Assembly: GCA_903887775.1 (NCBI GenBank)
Contig: CAISRB010000033.1
Span: 248,001 to 312,000, forward strand
DNA from: an uncultured Bacteroidales bacterium
Lineage (GTDB): Bacteria > Bacteroidota > Bacteroidia > Bacteroidales > FEN-979
Length of the DNA: 64,000 nt
Direction: 5' to 3'
This document shows positions 44,495-53,297 of the stretch, piece after piece. Both the position numbers and the translations under genes were made by a program. The first letter of the stretch is position 1. Every line of letters begins with the position of its first letter. The notes below the pieces were generated by a model, which saw only the letters and a program-made list of their open reading frames with translations, was not told the origin of the DNA and did no database searches.

Positions 44495-44914
44495 TTGATG
44501 CCTTATGGTAGCTTTTTCAAAGGTAGCCTTAAGAAAGTCAGGATGCAAATATAAATGATCTCACTTCTTTTGTGAATGTTTTCTCACGGTTTTCCCTGAA
44601 GGATGTGGTAAGTTCTTTATCATGGGAAATAATATTTTTTTTTACTTTCCTTATCTCCTGGTCAATTTTTGCAAATAGCCTGGCCAATCCCAAAGAGTCC
44701 TTCAACCTTTTAATATAATCATGAAGGATTATTATTTGGGTTTTTCTTTTTCCATGAACCTCATTTACTGTTCTTTCTGGAAAATTTTATCGCTGATCAA
44801 CTTTACGACCCTTAACAAAGAGGCTGTCTCATGCAAACTACAGACTCTTATTAAGGCCGGGGAAATCAGAAAAGAGAGACTGTCCCGGAATCTGTGCCGG
44901 ACTCTTCTGTCACA
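44495..44914. other. Spacer without a gene
   Basis: About 420 bp with no credible gene. It contains the promoter of the activase gene at its left edge. The part near 44810-44900 (AAGAGGCTGTCTCATG, GAGACTGTCCCGG) has the look of decayed transposon-end sequence, but nothing firm can be said. Confidence 0.4.
44546..44553 (-). promoter_or_regulatory. -7 element of the activase gene
   Basis: TATATTTG on the minus strand, about 50 bp before the ATG at 44494. It overlaps the TTG that opens the longest frame. Confidence 0.6.
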
Positions 44915-45604
44915 TCACTTTACCTCCACGATACAGGTTGCAATTGGCGGTGCCATTTCAAAAGAAATAGGGACAATATATTCAAGACGTTGCGAGTCCC
45001 AGTATTTGTCTTCAGGGCAATTTCTGCGGAAACCGATCGTATGCAGGATATAAAGCTGCCACCCTGGTTTCGCTTTCGAAAGCCAGTTACCAACGTCACG
45101 TTGCAGGTTATTATCAGAATCGGTAAAGTCCTGACCCGAGGTATTCCATTCCTTGAAAGATCCTTCTGTATTCGTGGGTTCAAACCACAAGGGTTTGTTC
45201 TGGTGTAGCATATCAATAGAATTGGCAGGCCAGGCCGTAAAAAGGTTATTTCCAACATCATCAAAATTGGAATAGATCTTCCAGTAACTCTGAACCTCGA
45301 TCACATCCTTATATTTTGGATGGTTTGAAGTATATTTATTGATCAGGTCACCGTAAGTTGTGCCCTTAGGAAGAAAGGCACGGAGGTCGATGGTCCCTCC
45401 TTGTGGAACATAAAATTTTCCATTCCTGAAATCGAATTGAGTTGCGTCGTACCGATCTTTCAGAGGATAACCTTTCATTGAAACACAGATGGAGCCGAAT
45501 CCAAAAGCCTTGATATAGGCGGGGTCCGGGTCAGCTATTCTGAATGAGACAAAAATCATTAAAATGACAACCAGAAGCGCTGTTGTAAAAGTTAATTTTT
45601 TCAT
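44915..45604 (-). CDS. Secreted or membrane-anchored protein of unknown function
   Basis: A 229-aa protein with an N-terminal signal anchor (KKLTFTTALLVVILMIFVSF). The rest is soluble with many aromatic residues (PSYWKIYSNFD-like region near 105 and LFTAWPANSIDML) and few cysteines. I do not recognise a family. It is monocistronic, with a 258-bp gap on the side of the Mo operon. Confidence 0.6.
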   Translation of the reverse strand: MKKLTFTTALLVVILMIFVSFRIADPDPAYIKAFGFGSICVSMKGYPLKDRYDATQFDFRNGKFYVPQGGTIDLRAFLPKGTTYGDLINKYTSNHPKYKDVIEVQSYWKIYSNFDDVGNNLFTAWPANSIDMLHQNKPLWFEPTNTEGSFKEWNTSGQDFTDSDNNLQRDVGNWLSKAKPGWQLYILHTIGFRRNCPEDKYWDSQRLEYIVPISFEMAPPIATCIVEVK

Positions 45605-45862
45605 GTTGCCTCCTTTTCGTTTGAATAATGTAAACTGTTCCGAAATATAAGTTAAAAAAAAGGAAAGTCAATCGATTATTAGATATTTTTCAGGTCACTA
45701 ATTGCAGAAAGAGCAGATATTCCCTGGGTGGGCAAAACTGTTGTATTTATTCTTGGTTTAAGAGTACCCTTATGGTGTTTCGACAAAAGTATTGAATCAG
45801 GCAGTTTAGAGAAACATGAAAAGATTTCCCGATGGAAGGTTTCCGGAATCTAACTGACACTT

Positions 45863-46795
45863 CTAATGCATATCCAGTCCGTGCATCATATTTACGAGGT
45901 GAAGGAGTGATTTCAGGATTTCATCCATATATTCGTTCACGGCTTTCACGCTGCCAGGAAGAGTAAAAACCAGTGTTTTTCCCATAACACCTGCTACTGA
46001 ACGACTGATCAGGGCCTGGGGTTTTATCGCACCATACTTCATCCTGATCATCTCCATAATACCTGGAATTTCCTTGTTCAGAAGAGGTTTTATAATATCT
46101 ATTGTGAAATCTCTCGGGCCGATTCCTGTCCCTCCTGTCGTGAACAGAAAATCGACAAGCTCATCTTTAGCCTGGTGCACGAGGTCCTCGAGTTTATGCC
46201 TGTCATCGGGGATAAGCGTATAATGGATAAAGAGGTTCAAGCCTCTTTCTTTGAAGAAATTCTGAAGAATTTCCTGCAGGCGGGCACCCGATTTATCTTC
46301 GTATTCCCCGGCGCTGGCCCTGTCGCTGAGGGTAATAACCAGGGCACGGTACATTCTTGGATGAAATTCAACAACATCTCCCTCTTTAATGTGACCGGGA
46401 TGCAGTACACGGGCAAAAATTCCTTCTTTTGGCATTACGCAATCGCCCACCTCCTTAAAAATAGCACATGAAGTTCCATGACATTCCTTGCCGATCTGAG
46501 TTATCTCAATTTCCACATCGCCGCAGGTAAACCTGTCAAGGGGATGTATCTTAAGATAATCAAAGCCATCGAGGGTGATGTTTTCGGCAAATTCACCCGG
46601 GCAGACCTTCCTTCCTGCCTGTTTTTCAAACTTTCTTATACTTTCCATCCCAAGAATGCTTACCTGACGGTTCCACGGGCCGGAATGAGCATCGCCTTCA
46701 ACACCCTGGTGGGTTAGTGTGATACCTGCCACAGGCTTTTTAACTGTTCCTTTTCTCTCAGAAATATTAACCGAAACTACTTTAAACTCCTCCAT
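45863..46795 (-). CDS. MOSC domain fused to MogA/MoaB molybdopterin adenylyltransferase
   Basis: A 310-aa fusion. Residues about 1-145 are a MOSC domain (KKPVAGITLTHQGVEGDAH, GKECHGTSCAIF with cysteines that can bind sulfur). Residues about 149-310 are MogA/MoaB, which adenylylates molybdopterin before metal insertion by MoeA (LVITLSDRASAGEYEDKSG, FTTGGTGIGPRDFT). The fusion joins sulfur handling and MPT activation in one chain. It is the last gene of the Mo operon, 21 bp after moaC. Confidence 0.88.
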   Translation of the reverse strand: MEEFKVVSVNISERKGTVKKPVAGITLTHQGVEGDAHSGPWNRQVSILGMESIRKFEKQAGRKVCPGEFAENITLDGFDYLKIHPLDRFTCGDVEIEITQIGKECHGTSCAIFKEVGDCVMPKEGIFARVLHPGHIKEGDVVEFHPRMYRALVITLSDRASAGEYEDKSGARLQEILQNFFKERGLNLFIHYTLIPDDRHKLEDLVHQAKDELVDFLFTTGGTGIGPRDFTIDIIKPLLNKEIPGIMEMIRMKYGAIKPQALISRSVAGVMGKTLVFTLPGSVKAVNEYMDEILKSLLHLVNMMHGLDMH

Positions 46796-46816
46796 AAACT
46801 GAATATCACAGCTAAA

Positions 46817-47269
46817 TCAAATGTCTTCCTTCGTCTTGCTTAACAGCCTGATCTCATCAATGATCATCGCTTTATCTGCAGCCTTGCACATATCGTAAAT
46901 CGTAAGCAGGGCAACCGAAACAGCAGTAAGTGCCTCCATCTCAATTCCGGTTTTTCCCTTACAACGGGCGAGGCTGTTTATCCTGACACCGGTTTTATCC
47001 AGGCTGGCTTTAACTTCAATTTTTGTTATACTCAGCGGATGGCATAAAGGGATAAGTTCAGAAGTTTTTTTCCCTCCCTGTATCCCTGCAATCTCTGCCA
47101 CGGTCAGCACATCGCCTTTCTTCATCTTATTCTGGCGGATGAGACTGATCGTAGTCCTGGCGAGGATTATATGGCCGGTCGCTTCAGCAGTCCGAACCTG
47201 GTCGGGCTTTGCCGATACATCGACCATCGAAGCCTTGCCGGAGGAATTAATATGTGTCAGGTTTGGCAT
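46817..47269 (-). CDS. moaC: Cyclic pyranopterin monophosphate synthase
   Basis: A 150-aa MoaC, which converts the MoaA product to cPMP. Family segments LTHINSSGKASMVDVSAK, GIQGGKKTSELIPLCHPL and KTGIEMEALTAVSVALLTIYDMCKA carry the active-site Lys, His and Asp. Length is usual for a stand-alone MoaC. It lies 157 bp after moaA within the operon; that gap holds tandem repeats. Confidence 0.94.
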   Translation of the reverse strand: MPNLTHINSSGKASMVDVSAKPDQVRTAEATGHIILARTTISLIRQNKMKKGDVLTVAEIAGIQGGKKTSELIPLCHPLSITKIEVKASLDKTGVRINSLARCKGKTGIEMEALTAVSVALLTIYDMCKAADKAMIIDEIRLLSKTKEDI

Positions 47270-47426
47270 ATGTGATAATTAGCGAGGTAGTGAGGTAGTG
47301 AGGTAGCGAAATAGCGAAATAGCGAGGTAGCGAAATGATGAATTCGTAAATCGTAATTATTCGCAATATTGTTAATTTTATTGGTGCTCATTACGGCTTC
47401 GCCGAACGTAAATCGTAAATCCTCAT
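47270..47426. repeat. Octamer tandem repeat and small hairpin between moaC and moaA
   Basis: Seven 8-bp units (GAGGTAGT, GAGGTAGC, GAAATAGC variants) run from 47284 to 47339. Two CGTAAAT copies lie near 47406-47419 and a CGGC-TTC-GCCG hairpin at 47394-47404. It interrupts an otherwise tight operon. Confidence 0.75.
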
Positions 47427-48227
47427 TCATCCTCCAATATTATGAAAAAAATCCGAACTGTTGCTTGTTCCCTTTTTGGGTTTCAACCCGATTGCAGCTT
47501 CAATCGCATTTTTTATTCCCAGTGTGCGGATGTCGAACTCCAGATCGCTGAAAAGGCAGGGTTTGATCCTGCCGTTGGCGGTTAAACGCAGGCGGTTGCA
47601 ATGCATGCAGTCGCCTCCGTGCCCGTTCTCCACTATCGTGAAACAGCCTTCCCCGAGATCCATCTGGTGAATGAATCGTGCCTCCAGTCCGTTAGCCAGG
47701 CAAAACTCACGAACGGCAGCCGCATCGGGCTCATCCGAAGAATTCTGGATTACGCAGTTGATTTTTACAGGTTTCAGCCCGGCCTTCAGTGAAGCTTCGA
47801 TTCCCCTTAAAACAGCTGAAAGGTCGCCGCCCCGGGTAATCTCCCAGTACCTGGCCGGATCCAAGGTGTCGAGGCTGATGTTAATCCTGTGAAGCCCTGC
47901 ACCGGCAAGGGCCATGGCGAATTCCCCGAGAAGGATTCCGTTGGTTGTAAGCCCCAGGTCTTTGATCCCGGGAATGCCTGCAACCCGGCCGATGAAATCC
48001 ACAATGCCTTTCCTTACCAGCGGTTCGCCCCCGGTGATCCGTACTTTATCAATCCCCATAGCTACCGCCAGCTGTATGACCTCGATGATCTCTTCGTATG
48101 TAAGGATATCGGCATGTGACAGCATTTTTACACCTTCGGCCGGCATGCAATAGGTGCAGCGGAGGTTACAGCGGTCGGTTACTGAAACTCTGAGGTAATT
48201 GATCCGGCGGTTAAAGGAGTCGTACAT
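47427..48227 (-). CDS. moaA: Compact MoaA, GTP 3',8-cyclase (radical SAM)
   Basis: A 266-aa protein, well below the usual 320-330. The N-terminal radical-SAM cluster C20-x3-C24-x2-C27 (CNLRCTYC) and GGEP are present. The C-terminal cluster CMHC-x13-C is intact, as is the terminal GG needed for the second catalytic step. About 55-60 residues are missing between the beta-strand RFIHQMDL and the CMHC loop. It should make 3',8-cH2GTP from GTP. The gene overlaps moeA by 17 bp. Confidence 0.88.
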   Translation of the reverse strand: MYDSFNRRINYLRVSVTDRCNLRCTYCMPAEGVKMLSHADILTYEEIIEVIQLAVAMGIDKVRITGGEPLVRKGIVDFIGRVAGIPGIKDLGLTTNGILLGEFAMALAGAGLHRINISLDTLDPARYWEITRGGDLSAVLRGIEASLKAGLKPVKINCVIQNSSDEPDAAAVREFCLANGLEARFIHQMDLGEGCFTIVENGHGGDCMHCNRLRLTANGRIKPCLFSDLEFDIRTLGIKNAIEAAIGLKPKKGTSNSSDFFHNIGG

Positions 48228-49389
48228 TGGCCGTTTCCCCTTTTTTAATTTCCGTTTGCCCTATGTCCACGATCATCATGCCGCCGGCCTTCGTGTATGC
48301 ATTGATATGCGCCGAACCATGATATTCGAGGGGGTACACAGCTCCCTCATCCACAATCACAGGAATAACTGATTTCCTCAACGTCTTTTTTCTTGAAAAA
48401 TCAATACCCATAGGCAGTTTAAGCAGCCTGGGCTGTTCATTGCAGCCCATCATTTTCAGCACAAAGGGTTTAACCATCAGTTCAAACAGCACGAATGAAG
48501 AAACCGGGTTTCCCGGCAAGCCGAAGATGAACTGCTTGTCATAACGGGCAAAAACGGTGGGCCGCCCGGGTTGTATGGCAAGGCTTTTAAACAGGATCTT
48601 TGCCCCCAGGCTTTCGATGGCTGCAGGCACATAATCAAAATCACCCATTGAAACTCCCCCGGTAAGTATTACGATATCGGTTTCATACAAGCCCATAGAG
48701 ATCTTGTCATTAAGCTCTTCGGGCGAATCATCGGCAATCCCGAAATATGAACATAAGGCCGGTATCTGCCGGGCCTGGGCGACAAGCTGGCAGGCGTTTG
48801 AATTCCGTATCTGTGACCCAAAAGGGACCTGCTCCGGTTCAACCAGCTCATTCCCGGTTGAGATGATCCCGATATGAGGCTGGCGGGCTACCCATATTCT
48901 GGTGTTTCCTACAGTGGCGAGAACGGCAAAATGGGCGGGCTCGAGCCTGGTCCCTTTTTCAAGAACCTTCTGGCCTTTCTTAATGTCTTCGGCCTTGAAA
49001 CAGATATTTACCGAAGTCTTTTCTTTTGTGAATTTTATATGGTCTGCGGATGACATCTCCGTATCCTCAACCATGATTACTGTATCGGCTCCCGCCGGCA
49101 ACATGCCGCCGGTCATTATCTTCGAACATTCACCTTCATGAACAGGGTTTTCAGGTACTGTTCCAGCGGGAATAGTCTCAAGCAGTCGGAATTCCATCCC
49201 GTATACTGCATCCTGTATCCTGCATGCAAACCCGTCCACTGCCGATTTATCGAAAGGAGGCATGTCGATATCCGAAAACACATCCCTGCTTAAAACCCTG
49301 CCGGCAGCGGATTCAATGCCCAGCATTTCCTCTCCTGAAGGGATGGCGTTATTTAAAACAATCTCTAAAGCTTCTTCAAACGGTATCAT
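48211..49389 (-). CDS. moeA: Molybdopterin molybdenumtransferase MoeA
   Basis: A 392-aa enzyme that inserts molybdate (or tungstate) into adenylylated molybdopterin. Key segments: DIDMPPFDKSAVDGFA, MTGGMLPAGADTVIMVED, ISTGNELVEP, VILTGGVSMGDFDYV and FGLPGNPVSSFV. Length is usual. Its ATG overlaps the modC stop by 4 bp (ATGA), so translation is coupled. Confidence 0.94.
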   Translation of the reverse strand: MIPFEEALEIVLNNAIPSGEEMLGIESAAGRVLSRDVFSDIDMPPFDKSAVDGFACRIQDAVYGMEFRLLETIPAGTVPENPVHEGECSKIMTGGMLPAGADTVIMVEDTEMSSADHIKFTKEKTSVNICFKAEDIKKGQKVLEKGTRLEPAHFAVLATVGNTRIWVARQPHIGIISTGNELVEPEQVPFGSQIRNSNACQLVAQARQIPALCSYFGIADDSPEELNDKISMGLYETDIVILTGGVSMGDFDYVPAAIESLGAKILFKSLAIQPGRPTVFARYDKQFIFGLPGNPVSSFVLFELMVKPFVLKMMGCNEQPRLLKLPMGIDFSRKKTLRKSVIPVIVDEGAVYPLEYHGSAHINAYTKAGGMMIVDIGQTEIKKGETANVRLL

Positions 49390-50432
49390 TCATCTATAAA
49401 TTTAACTGCAGTAGCTTTTATGCTCAGCCATATCTCCGACCCTTCATCCAGCTTCATTCTTTCGACGGATTCACGGGTAATCAAAGCGTGAATTGTTTCA
49501 CCGCATTCAATGCATACATCGCATCCGAGGGGTGTGGCAGTGATCTCCTGAACCCTGCCTGCCAATACATTCGACGCAGATGAATCCAGGGCCGATGCTG
49601 AAAGAACAATATCTTCACCCCTTATCATAACGAATCCCGACTCATTATCTTGTCCCTGCTGAACCCGTATTTTCAGATTCCTGCTTGTTTCGGCCCAGGG
49701 GATTCCGTCATACAATCTTATTGTTGCCGGGAAGAAATTCCTGATCCCGATGAAATGAGCTACAAACCCGTTCCTGGGGCTATGGAATACTTCATCGGGC
49801 GTACCCGTCTGCAGAATATTCCCGTGGTCCATCACGGCGATCCTGTTCCCCAGCGAGAGGGCCTCTTCATAATCGTGGGTGACGTGAATTATGGTCTGTC
49901 CTCCCCGGTGAATCTGCCTCAGCAATGACCTGGTGCCTGATCTCAGCCGGGTGTCCATCGATGCCAGGGGTTCATCAAGAAGGAGGATTTCGGGTTCCTG
50001 GATCAGCGTGCGGGCCAGGGCAACTCTCTGCAACTCGCCACCTGACAGGGTCGAAGGATAACGCTCAAGCAGTTCGCCAATGCCCAGGTTTGCACTCATA
50101 GCCTTGATCTTCTGATGAATGCTCTCCCTTGGCTGCCCGTGAAGGGCGTAAGCAAGATTACTTTTGACTTTCAGGTGAGGAAAAATCGCGTGATCCTGGA
50201 AAACCAATCCTACCTTTCGCTTTTGTATCGGCATATGCGTGATGTCCCTCCCGTTAAGTTCCAGGCTGCCTGAATCGGATATCGCCAAGCCGGCGATAAC
50301 CTCCAGCAACAGGGATTTACCGGCTCCCGAAGGGCCAAGCAGGATAAAGTAATCCCCCTTCTCAACGGTAAAAGAAATATCACTGAGCATGAAACCTTTA
50401 AAGTCCTTGTTAATGCCTGTAAGTTTAAGCAT
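49386..50432 (-). CDS. modC: Molybdate/tungstate ABC transporter ATPase
   Basis: A 348-aa ABC ATPase with Walker A GPSGAGKS, Q-loop LVFQDHAIFPHL, signature LSGGELQR, Walker B ILLLDEPLAS and switch HVTHDYEEA. The last about 70 residues form a TOBE/Mop-like domain (ILAGRVQEITATPLGCDV-type segment), which binds oxyanion and can give feedback control of transport. It pairs with the permease that ends 5 bp upstream. Confidence 0.92.
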   Translation of the reverse strand: MLKLTGINKDFKGFMLSDISFTVEKGDYFILLGPSGAGKSLLLEVIAGLAISDSGSLELNGRDITHMPIQKRKVGLVFQDHAIFPHLKVKSNLAYALHGQPRESIHQKIKAMSANLGIGELLERYPSTLSGGELQRVALARTLIQEPEILLLDEPLASMDTRLRSGTRSLLRQIHRGGQTIIHVTHDYEEALSLGNRIAVMDHGNILQTGTPDEVFHSPRNGFVAHFIGIRNFFPATIRLYDGIPWAETSRNLKIRVQQGQDNESGFVMIRGEDIVLSASALDSSASNVLAGRVQEITATPLGCDVCIECGETIHALITRESVERMKLDEGSEIWLSIKATAVKFIDE

Positions 50433-50436
50433 GGGC

Positions 50437-51216
50437 TCAGCTTTTTTTTGTATTTGAAAGCAGGAGGCGGAGGATCATAAAAAATACAAGGACGACCAGG
50501 ATAAAGAGCACCGAAACCGGTTGGGCATATTTTAATCCGAACGAAGTGAAGCGTTCATAAATTAAAACAGGGGTTATCATGGGATGATACGCAATAATGA
50601 CCACAGCGCCGAATTCGCTCATCCCCCTGGCAAACATCAGTATGAGCCCCGACAAAATATTTTTCCAGGCCAGGGGCAGGGAAACCGTAAAAAAGACCCT
50701 TACGGGCGATGCTCCCAGGGTAAGGGCAGCTTTCTCGAGGCGTTCGGGAACCGAAAGGAAACCATCCCTTGCAGCATTGATGAGGTAGGGCAGGCTCACA
50801 AACGCCATCGCAAGCATAATGCCCGCAGGATGGCCGACGAAGTTAAATCCTGCCATTGAACTCGCCTTGCCGAGCCAGGTATCCCTTGAAATAAAACCCA
50901 GAACCGCAATGCCGGCAGCCGAATGAGGGATCACCACGGGCAGGTCAATAATGGCTGTGACCAGTTTCTTCAGGGGGAACTGGTACCTGGCAAGTATCCA
51001 TGAAAAAGGAATGGCTGCAACAGCAAAGAGAAGTGTGCCTGCCATCGAAGTGCTCAGGGTGAGCATGATGCTGTTCTTGACTTCGGGATCCTGTGCAGTT
51101 TCAAATAATTTATGGGGGGATGATGAGAACATCAATCCAAGAACAGGGCCCAGGACAAACAACAGGATCAAACCTCCCAGTATCGAAAACACCCACTGAA
51201 GCCCTTGTTTTTTCAT
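50437..51216 (-). CDS. modB: Molybdate/tungstate ABC transporter permease
   Basis: A 259-aa inner-membrane protein with about six transmembrane helices and the EAA-loop ATPase contact AALTLGASPVRVFFTVSLP. It forms the channel with the ATPase modC. Its ATG overlaps the stop of the upstream 361-aa gene by 4 bp. Confidence 0.92.
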   Translation of the reverse strand: MKKQGLQWVFSILGGLILLFVLGPVLGLMFSSSPHKLFETAQDPEVKNSIMLTLSTSMAGTLLFAVAAIPFSWILARYQFPLKKLVTAIIDLPVVIPHSAAGIAVLGFISRDTWLGKASSMAGFNFVGHPAGIMLAMAFVSLPYLINAARDGFLSVPERLEKAALTLGASPVRVFFTVSLPLAWKNILSGLILMFARGMSEFGAVVIIAYHPMITPVLIYERFTSFGLKYAQPVSVLFILVVLVFFMILRLLLSNTKKS

Positions 51217-52298
51217 TCAGCGGGAGTTACCGATATCTCTGAAATGGCCTTGATTGCCCTGTCGGAAAAGAAATCACAGGCAGGAAATAACCTGAACCTG
51301 CCACCATCTTCCCTGCCGGCATAAGGGATAAGAAGAACCTCTTCCTGGTCGCAGCGGTTCATTACCTCACTCAATGAAAACACCGTCCTGTAACCATCGA
51401 TGGCAATAAAGGTAAGCAGGGTTTTCTGAAGGTTCTCATGATTTACCTTGATGTAACCATCAAGAAGGTCTTTCAGTCTTATGCCTGTAAAAGGCGTGGT
51501 ACTGTGTATGCCCCTTCCCCTTCCGTAAAAAACCGTATTGTATGTTTCACTCTGTGCCGAAGGGGTGATCGAATCAATCTTTCGAAGCTCTTTACTCCCT
51601 TCGGTGATGCTTATACCGGGCGAATAAAGGGGGGTCAGGTCCCTGTTTACCGGGATGCTTCTTGACGGTGTCCTCACAGTGATTTTAACCGGGTTGCTTA
51701 TATTTCTTTCGCCCAGCAGGTCATTGCCCATTACCAGCTTACGCTCCGAAGGAAGGGGCCAGAGATCTTTCGTTTTACTGGGAACTATCCTCGTAACTTC
51801 TGTAGCGATTATGCATTTGTGCAGGTTGTTCGGATAAAAGATCTCGCCCCAGCTCAGAACGACTTTATCACCTTTCGCATTCTCGATAATTACATACAGG
51901 TCAATAACGGGGGAGAACTCCTGCTTATTCTTTTTCTTCAGTATCCTGCTGCTGAGGATGTCGAAGAGGGAATACCCGTCATAACGGTAAGCGCCCGTAA
52001 AACGGTTTTTCCCATCCTCCCCAAGCACCGCCTCCTTGACGATGATTGAATGTTTGAGAAGAGCCGTTAAATCGACTTTGCCGGGGTTTTCCACTTCTCC
52101 CTCAACGGTGATCTCACCTCCCGGCAGGGCATAGGTGTCGGCATTGTCGTAAAAATTGTTGTTCCTGTCGCCGGGATCAGCCGCCGAAACAAGTTTCAGC
52201 CCGTTATCGGGAGATTTCGTGTTGTTGTTATCCTGTGCCATAAACCTCGAAGGTAAAATACACAATATTCCTGCCGCAATGATATACCTGATTTTCAT
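51213..52298 (-). CDS. Exported protein with two molybdopterin-oxidoreductase-like (sulfite-oxidase fold) domains
   Basis: A 361-aa protein with a signal peptide (about 1-21, ending RFMAQ). Two similar units follow, about 60-210 (ITVEGEVENPGKVDLTALL ... WGEIFYPNN) and about 250-355 (FTGIRLKDLLDGYIKVN ... FSLSEVMNRC). Each resembles the small molybdopterin-binding fold of the sulfite-oxidase family. I do not see a clear cofactor-coordinating cysteine setting. Being between the binding protein and the permease, with 4-bp overlap to modB, it probably works in Mo/W uptake or sensing in the periplasm. That is inference. The fold assignment is tentative. Confidence 0.6.
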   Translation of the reverse strand: MKIRYIIAAGILCILPSRFMAQDNNNTKSPDNGLKLVSAADPGDRNNNFYDNADTYALPGGEITVEGEVENPGKVDLTALLKHSIIVKEAVLGEDGKNRFTGAYRYDGYSLFDILSSRILKKKNKQEFSPVIDLYVIIENAKGDKVVLSWGEIFYPNNLHKCIIATEVTRIVPSKTKDLWPLPSERKLVMGNDLLGERNISNPVKITVRTPSRSIPVNRDLTPLYSPGISITEGSKELRKIDSITPSAQSETYNTVFYGRGRGIHSTTPFTGIRLKDLLDGYIKVNHENLQKTLLTFIAIDGYRTVFSLSEVMNRCDQEEVLLIPYAGREDGGRFRLFPACDFFSDRAIKAISEISVTPAE

Positions 52299-52310
52299 AT
52301 TAGGGCCTGT

Positions 52311-53270
52311 TTACGGCTTCTTTACAAAAGGTTTGAGACGGCCGGGAACCGCGGCATAATTTTTTTCTTCCATAGGGATCACCGAGGGCTGACCAGCCTT
52401 TTTGATGATCTTCATCCCTTTGTCCTTTGAGAGCATGAATTCCAGGAAGGCTAAGGCGGCTTCTTTATTCGGAGCATTCCTGATCATGGTTACCCCATAG
52501 ACCATTGGCTCTCCTTTCATCTGCTCTGTTTTCCCTGGTTCTTTGCCTTTGATATCAACCACGGCCTTGCTGTAGTCATCAGCATACTTAATGTTTTTCA
52601 GGTTGACCTGGTCGGGGAGGATCAGGTAATTCAGATTGTGCTGCACTGCAACCGACCTGTACTGAAATATATAGTCTATGTTGTTTGATTCCAGCAATGC
52701 TACAAGATCCACCTCTTTCGGCCTGATGTAATTGAGGTCCTTTGAACTGAGCTGTTTGGCAAGGCCGGGTTTTTTATAGTACGTTTCCGACAGCAGCATG
52801 CACATCACCGTTCGGTATCCGCAGGGATCGGCGTTGGGGTCGGCACGGCCGAATGCAACGTCCTGTTTCAGGAGGATCTCATACCAGTTTTTTGCATTGA
52901 TCCGGTCCTTGTATTTTGCCTTATCGGTATAAGCAATGCACATTTCATTGGCTGCAAATTTTATGTTCCAGTCGGCATAAGCCGGGATAAGCAGTTTATC
53001 AATCACTTTATAATCGGAAGCAGCCATGATGTCGCAGGGTTTCTTAAGGTCGGTGATTTTCCTGGCACATTCCACGCTGCCTGCCGGTTCCATTAAAACA
53101 TTCACATTGGGATAAAGCTTGTTGAATTCAGCTTTGATCTCTTTCATCGGAACCGAAAGGCTGCCGGCATGAAAAATGATGAGATCCCCGCTGAGGCCGG
53201 CAGGTTTCTGGGCAATGGTAAAAGGCAGCACAAGCATGCTGTATACAAGAATCGATAATAGTCGTTTCAT
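52311..53270 (-). CDS. wtpA: Molybdate/tungstate-binding periplasmic protein, WtpA/ModA type
   Basis: A 319-aa solute-binding protein with a signal peptide (about 1-20, ends TIAQ). Conserved WtpA-type segments are IIFHAGSLSVPMKEI, MEPAGSVECARKITDL and CDIMAASDYKVIDK. The FHAGSL serine and the GSV serine are the usual oxyanion ligands. WtpA-type proteins bind tungstate and molybdate in an octahedral site, so tungstate preference is possible. It lies 12 bp upstream of the molybdopterin-fold protein. Confidence 0.9.
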   Translation of the reverse strand: MKRLLSILVYSMLVLPFTIAQKPAGLSGDLIIFHAGSLSVPMKEIKAEFNKLYPNVNVLMEPAGSVECARKITDLKKPCDIMAASDYKVIDKLLIPAYADWNIKFAANEMCIAYTDKAKYKDRINAKNWYEILLKQDVAFGRADPNADPCGYRTVMCMLLSETYYKKPGLAKQLSSKDLNYIRPKEVDLVALLESNNIDYIFQYRSVAVQHNLNYLILPDQVNLKNIKYADDYSKAVVDIKGKEPGKTEQMKGEPMVYGVTMIRNAPNKEAALAFLEFMLSKDKGMKIIKKAGQPSVIPMEEKNYAAVPGRLKPFVKKP

Positions 53271-53297
53271 AGATCGGATTTTTGTCAGTGTTTGTCT

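Noticed and set aside
44495-44548. TTG start for the activase gene
   Set aside because: The TTG is within a TATATTTG promoter element, so the first usable start is ATG 44494 or 44488.
44721-45053. Plus-strand 110-aa frame beside the activase gene
   Set aside because: It overlaps the end of a better minus-strand gene with a signal anchor. Resemblance of 44810-44900 to transposon ends is too weak to call.
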